NCBI GenBank assembly: GCA_047627915.1
Contig: JBLHTZ010000001.1
Coordinates: 112,004-176,003 of the forward strand
Length of the DNA: 64,000 nucleotides
Direction: 5' to 3'
From: NORP294 sp047627915
GTDB taxonomy: Bacteria; Bacteroidota; Bacteroidia; Flavobacteriales_E; Vicingaceae
The translations under genes and the position numbers were made by a program. The notes under the pieces are model-generated. The model was not told where the DNA came from. It saw only the letters and a program-made list of their open reading frames with translations, and did no database searches. Shown in pieces: positions 64,000 through 64,000 of this stretch. The first letter of the stretch is position 1; each line of letters starts with the position of its first letter.

Positions 64000-64000
64000 G

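Overview
The window is AT-rich chromosomal DNA from a member of the Bacteroidota, most likely order Flavobacteriales. The evidence is a type IX secretion C-terminal sorting domain (19752-21071), a CarboxypepD-regulatory-like TonB-dependent receptor, repeated TAnnTTTG promoter elements in place of E. coli-type -10 boxes, and the flavobacterial order DUF6427 - DUF6341 - purD. I see no rRNA, tRNA, CRISPR, phage or insertion sequence. The DNA is densely packed with genes, and most of them are core metabolism.

Layout. 1-3259 (+): end of aspS, then yicC, gmk and nadD. 3287-8697 (-): a PapD-like chaperone, two related fibre-subunit-like proteins and a 1016-residue outer-membrane protein of usher-like layout. 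This is the most unusual block in the window. 8838-12406 (-): an arsenosugar-type cluster (DUF547, AhpD-like protein, radical SAM ArsS, DUF2064 glycosyltransferase, purine nucleoside phosphorylase). 12508-19537: a Nudix gene divergent from pyrE, then birA, rsfS, ftsH, DUF2007, cdsA, a small lipoprotein and psd. 19580-19750: a cluster of four short dispersed-repeat units. 19752-26517 (-): a T9SS cargo protein, DAHP synthase/chorismate mutase, a YjjG-type phosphatase, upp, a polysaccharide deacetylase and radC.

26599-36929: an LRR lipoprotein, an outer-membrane protein, short-form purL, a polytopic membrane protein, a YtcJ-type amidohydrolase lipoprotein, a SiaB/SiaC-like kinase-substrate pair, a DUF985 cupin and an acyl-CoA ligase. 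36999-44832: a TonB receptor and beta-helix lipoprotein divergent from a PhoB/PhoR-like two-component system, then an ECF sigma factor with a single-pass partner carrying a CHU_C-like C-terminus. 44905-48735 (-): metH under a SAM-I riboswitch with its own terminator.

48755-53068 (-): the late part of a cytochrome c oxidase assembly cluster (DUF420, SCO, COX4, two subunit III proteins, ctaB). 53192-59322 (-): surface polysaccharide genes gmd and fcl, then a WecA/MraY-type transferase between two Wzi-like outer-membrane paralogs. 59371-63886: cysQ, purQ, a DUF6427/DUF6341 pair, purD and a secreted hypothetical protein with an unclear 5' end.

The best candidate for an undescribed system is the chaperone/subunit/usher-like operon at 3287-8697. 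Its second subunit gene has an out-of-frame start, and a hairpin separates the two subunit genes. Also worth attention are the arsenosugar cluster that includes a nucleoside phosphorylase, the sigma factor/CHU_C-domain pair, and the SiaB-SiaC module without its usual phosphatase and cyclase.
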